Of a stretch of 64,000 bases of DNA, positions 61,201 to 64,000 are shown piece after piece. The translations under genes were made by a program, and so were the position numbers. The DNA is from Holacanthus passer (lineage: Eukaryota; Chordata; Actinopteri; Pomacanthidae): assembly GCA_025331565.1 (NCBI GenBank), contig JAFREQ010000035.1, positions 1 through 64,000 of the forward strand. Reading direction: 5' to 3'. A model generated the notes under the pieces. That model worked only from the letters and a program-made list of their open reading frames with translations. It was not told where the DNA came from and searched no databases. The stretch's first letter is position 1, and each line of letters starts with the position of its first letter.

Positions 61201-62512
61201 GGGGAAGAATGTGGCAGCCAATCAAAGCACGGAAGCGAAGCTGAGGGTGAACGGTTGTAAAGGTTGCTGAGAAAGAGAAGCAGGAACGTAGGCAGAGGAA
61301 GCGGCGAATAAAGCCTCTTTCTGTCTCTGTCTCTCACATAGATGCAAACGCACACAAGCACCGAAATGTCTGTGTGGATGTACTGCATGTGCATACACAC
61401 ACACGCATGCACACACACCTGCTTTGGGCTATTAAGTTCATTCCAAAGATGGTTAGAAAGAGGGGGGGAAGGGTGTTTTTAGAGGTGGAGGGACAAGAAG
61501 GTTAAATCATCCAACATTGCTAAAGTCTCATAGGAAACTAAATATCTCCTTATTCTTAATTTGTATATGATGATTTTCATATTGTTAGCTCCAACTGTAA
61601 AGATAAATCCGTTAATCATTATGGATTAATTGTGTAATTTTCCAGCTATTCAAATATCATGATATAGCAAATATGTCTTTGGGTTTTGGACTGTTGAATA
61701 AAACTGAATACATCTTCTTGAGCTGTGAGAAATAATGTCGATTATTTTCCACTATTTTCTGACATTTTATAAACCAAACAAGCTGCAGATTAATCGACAA
61801 TGAAAATAATCCTCCTGATTTTTCCAATACTGGCACCTGCTGACAAACACGCTGACATTCTCGTCTGCTATATTTAGCCTCACAATTATTTCGACTTTAA
61901 TCCACATTCTGCCATTACTGCTGTTGCTGTGACTTTCCTGCGGTTGATGGCTGCAAACGAGCTCGATGCTGCCTGTGAAAATGGCAAAAAAAAAACCCAG
62001 AAAAAAAAACAGCCTGAACATCAGCCAATTTCAGAAAAATGGGGGATTGGAGAGGAATTATGGGGTCACATGCAGAGCCGCACTGATGCACGATACAGTA
62101 TACCTCAATTTTATGTTTTTAATGCACATATTAAGACGTTGAGTGATGTCTCGGAGACCTCAGGCTTACAGGAAAGGCAAGGGCAAAGTGGGAATAAATA
62201 TAGCACATCATTAAGTGTAGAAGGGGTGTTTTAAGAAGGGAGGTGAATGTGGGAACTAATGAGAGGTAAAGAAAGGGAGGACAGTTAAGTGGGAGTATCA
62301 GGGCTGAAGGTTGAGGTGGTTTGTGAAAGGAGGGGGTTGGTAAAGGTCAAAGGTCGGATGAGGAGGCTGGTTACCTTCTCCACCTGAGTTAGATCCTCTC
62401 TGTTTCTCAGTGACTCGGGCTCCATCCCCTCATGGTCTAAATACTGCACATTCATATTCAATAGCCAGGCTGCTGTGCGGTCCAGCGCACTGGGGTTCAC
62501 TGGGGAGGGGGC
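55345..62512 (-). CDS. dab2ip: DAB2-interacting protein (RasGAP), last four coding exons
   Basis: Minus-strand exons are 62512-62375, 57523-57321, 57237-57150 and 55512-55345, all GT-AG with matching phases (0, then 2, then 0). They encode the C-terminal 188 residues. Landmarks: SALDRTAAWLLNMNVQY, VEK joined to YQQEIAVLQEKLRASVQKL, EYQARLEESEERLRRQQ, MKGIISR joined to LMSVEEELKKDHSDMQA, EKRIASLDAANARLMSAL, and the end LQITENGEFRNSSNC. The ending LQITENGEFRNSSNC separates DAB2IP from RASAL2 and SYNGAP1 relatives. The visible part is the C-terminal coiled coil; the PH, C2 and RasGAP domains lie beyond the right edge. DAB2IP is a Ras GTPase-activating scaffold in TNF, Ras and reelin/DAB1 signalling. 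Its position next to ttll11 matches human 9q33.2. The intron at 57524-62374 carries several repeats. Confidence 0.93.
56871..56902. repeat. (AG)16 microsatellite in dab2ip intron
   Basis: An uninterrupted run of 16 AG dinucleotides; likely length-polymorphic. Confidence 0.9.
58315..58665. repeat. Dispersed fish repeat, related to 63295-63665
   Basis: The first part has 'aacatcagcatgctcagaat' and 'gttaacatgctgatgtttaa', which together form an imperfect inverted repeat. The second part has 'gacctgatgatggtgctaaa' and 'tgagacgtttcagtctggac', landmarks of a very common teleost repeat. The same 'gacctgatgatg.cgcta' monomer recurs at 63303 and onward. Confidence 0.6.
60860..61140. promoter_or_regulatory. 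Candidate conserved noncoding element in dab2ip intron
   Basis: Non-repetitive stretch with an octamer ATGCAAAT at about 60884, 'gccattagctgcagcctg' at about 60949 and a moderately GC-rich body, between AT-rich and repetitive DNA. No open frame with splice support. An enhancer role is inference. Confidence 0.3.
61159..61197. repeat. Poly(A) tract, 39 bases
   Basis: An uninterrupted run of 39 A. It could be the tail of a retroposed sequence inserted upstream on the plus strand, but no target duplication was identified. Its length in the assembly may be unreliable. Confidence 0.9.
61600..61815. repeat. AT-rich inverted-repeat element, copy 8 of 8
   Basis: Contains 'cgttaatcattatggattaa', 'gtctttgggttttggactgt', 'ttttctgacattttataaac' and 'gattaatcgacaatgaaaat'. 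Together these are the family's diagnostic order. Confidence 0.7.
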
Positions 62513-62521
62513 CTAGTAAAA

Positions 62522-62570
62522 CCAACACAACACACAGACACACACACAACACACACACACAAACACACAT
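62522..62570. repeat. (CA)n microsatellite next to dab2ip exon
   Basis: Imperfect CA run immediately upstream (minus sense) of the acceptor at 62513. On the minus strand it is a GT-rich tract next to the branch region. Confidence 0.8.
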
Positions 62571-62866
62571 GAGCTGAGTGCAAGTGACAGGGAGGGGAAG
62601 GGGAGGCAGGTTGCAATAACAGCACAGAAACAACAGAAATAAGCTTGAAATGCACCAACTCATCTGGATTGAAAGCAGCAGGTGGAATGGAGACACACTC
62701 CTGTCTTCAAGCTCACGCACACACCGGAGCACACACTCCGAAGCACTGATTTAAACATGTGTGAGTGTGTACACCGACGGTGTCGTACTAGCTGCAAGGG
62801 ACGTAAATACTTTAAGATTAAATGAGTGAAATTTGAAATCGGCCTGGAGGCAGATCGAGCAGTGAA

Positions 62867-62899
62867 GGTGTGTGTGGGTGTGTGTGTGTGTGTGTGTGC
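62867..62899. repeat. (TG)n microsatellite
   Basis: TG run with one GGG interruption, in the dab2ip intron. Confidence 0.85.
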
Positions 62900-63294
62900 G
62901 TCTATCTGATGGACAGTGAGTAGAGCGAGTGTCCGTGGGCTGTACATGAGAGGAAACGTAGGATGTTTTTATAGTCCAACACACTTATTAGCATTGAGGG
63001 CTTTTGAAAACCCTGAATATCTGTGAAAGGACAAAATCAAATAATAGTAGAAAAGAAATGAAGGTTCGTGACAGAGAAAATTTATCATAACTTTACTACA
63101 TTGTGGTTTTAGTATCCTCATAAGTGACTGATGGCAATTAACTGACAAACTGTTTGGAAAAGTTTATTTCAATGCAGATGGACTGAATTCATTTAAATAT
63201 ATTTAGTTCCAGCTGTTTTGATAGAACAGGATTCAAATCCAATATTTTTTCAGACTTCAACAAGAACAATTAAAACAATTTTTTTGATAGAAAT

Positions 63295-63665
63295 TATAAT
63301 TTTGACCTGACGATGACGCTAGATGACAAAAGTTAAAACAGTTCATCCTGAAGGGAACACAAATGCCAAAACAAAATTTAAATACCAATTCATTGATCAG
63401 TGGTCAAGACATTCTAGTCGAAACCACAAATTTCAGCCTCATGGTGGCGCTAGATAAAAACTCAAATCACCACAGTCAGCACGATTCATCATCTGGTAAC
63501 TGGTAAATGTTTCACTGGATAAGTGAAGACTTTGACCTGCAGGTGGTGCTAGAGAAAAGCTCAGAGGATCACAGACCTTCAGATTCATCCTCTGGGGACC
63601 ATTCATGTGTAAAACTTCATGGCAACCAGTCCAATCTCTGTTGAGATATTTCAGTCGGGAACAAA
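63295..63665. repeat. Three head-to-tail monomers of a fish repeat
   Basis: A unit of about 110-120 bases recurs three times, each opening with a cue like 'gacctgacgatgacgctaga', 'cagcctcatggtggcgctag' or 'gacctgcaggtggtgctaga' near 63303, 63433 and 63531. Later cues 'attcatcctctgggga' and 'gagatatttcagtcggga' close the last unit. Same family as 58500-58660. Confidence 0.65.
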
Positions 63666-63976
63666 ATTATCATCCCGAGAGCCATGACTTAGTGCAGCTA
63701 AAAAGAATAATTTTAAAAATAAAAAATCTATACACTATAAGATCCTGGACGTAAGCTGCTTCAACCACTGAGCGTAAACATGTGCCGACTTCCTCAGATA
63801 TACAAATTTAATTAGGGCTTGGTGCTATCTATAAGTCAATCTATTGGGTTAGAGCAAAGCATTGTGGTTAATATGCAGATGCCCTCCCCTTCAGCCCGTC
63901 ACCAGGGGTAACCATTGACTAGTTATTTCAGTTTCAGCCTCGAGTCCTGACCTACCAATAATGAACACAGACTCAC

Positions 63977-64000
63977 CATTGAAGAAAGTGCCGATTTTGA
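63977..64000 (-). CDS. dab2ip: Possible edge of the next dab2ip exon
   Basis: On the minus strand a good donor, CAATG|GTGAGT, falls at 63977/63976, leaving 24 bases of putative exon at the window edge. Read in phase 0, as the exon at 62512 requires, it gives SKSALSSM. This fits the Ser-rich region expected before the coiled coil, but it is too short to prove. Confidence 0.35.

Overview
The window is vertebrate nuclear DNA from a ray-finned fish, most probably a teleost. The genes have many short exons with GT-AG introns, their products are close to human proteins, and the spacers are filled with short dispersed elements typical of teleost genomes (AT-rich inverted-repeat elements, a ZMYM1-type hAT transposon, LINE tails). 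Gene names come from recognising the translations; no search was run. There are no bacterial, plasmid or CRISPR features.

Left block, about 5.7-26.8 kb. ppp1r26 (+) has a CpG-rich 5' region near 5.8-6.3 kb, a large coding exon and a short terminal exon. mrps2 (+, mitochondrial ribosomal protein uS2m, 4 exons) starts only about 170 bp after the ppp1r26 poly(A) signal. dipk1b/fam69b (-, 5 exons) is complete. Human homologues of all three lie on 9q34.3. Between mrps2 and dipk1b are one unassigned minus-strand terminal exon and one broken ORF.

Right block, about 28.6-64 kb. ttll11 (+, 10 coding exons, tubulin polyglutamylase) is convergent with dab2ip (-, last four coding exons, a long 3' UTR and perhaps the edge of a fifth exon). 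A decayed hAT transposon on the minus strand lies between them. Human TTLL11 and DAB2IP are neighbours on 9q33.2, so this fish chromosome joins two blocks that are apart in human. The ttll11 introns and 3' flank, the hAT-dab2ip spacer and a dab2ip intron contain low-repeat, ATTA-rich stretches that look like conserved noncoding elements.

No multi-gene system is visible; these are unrelated housekeeping, ciliary or signalling genes. The points most worth checking are: a break in the ppp1r26 reading frame exactly at an in-frame A AAA AAC heptamer; upstream ORFs in ppp1r26 and ttll11 whose stop codons abut or overlap the main start; the unassigned exon at 18.4 kb; and the noncoding candidate enhancers. 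Splice sites were placed by eye from GT-AG signals plus reading phase. UTR ends, promoters and repeat boundaries are approximate.
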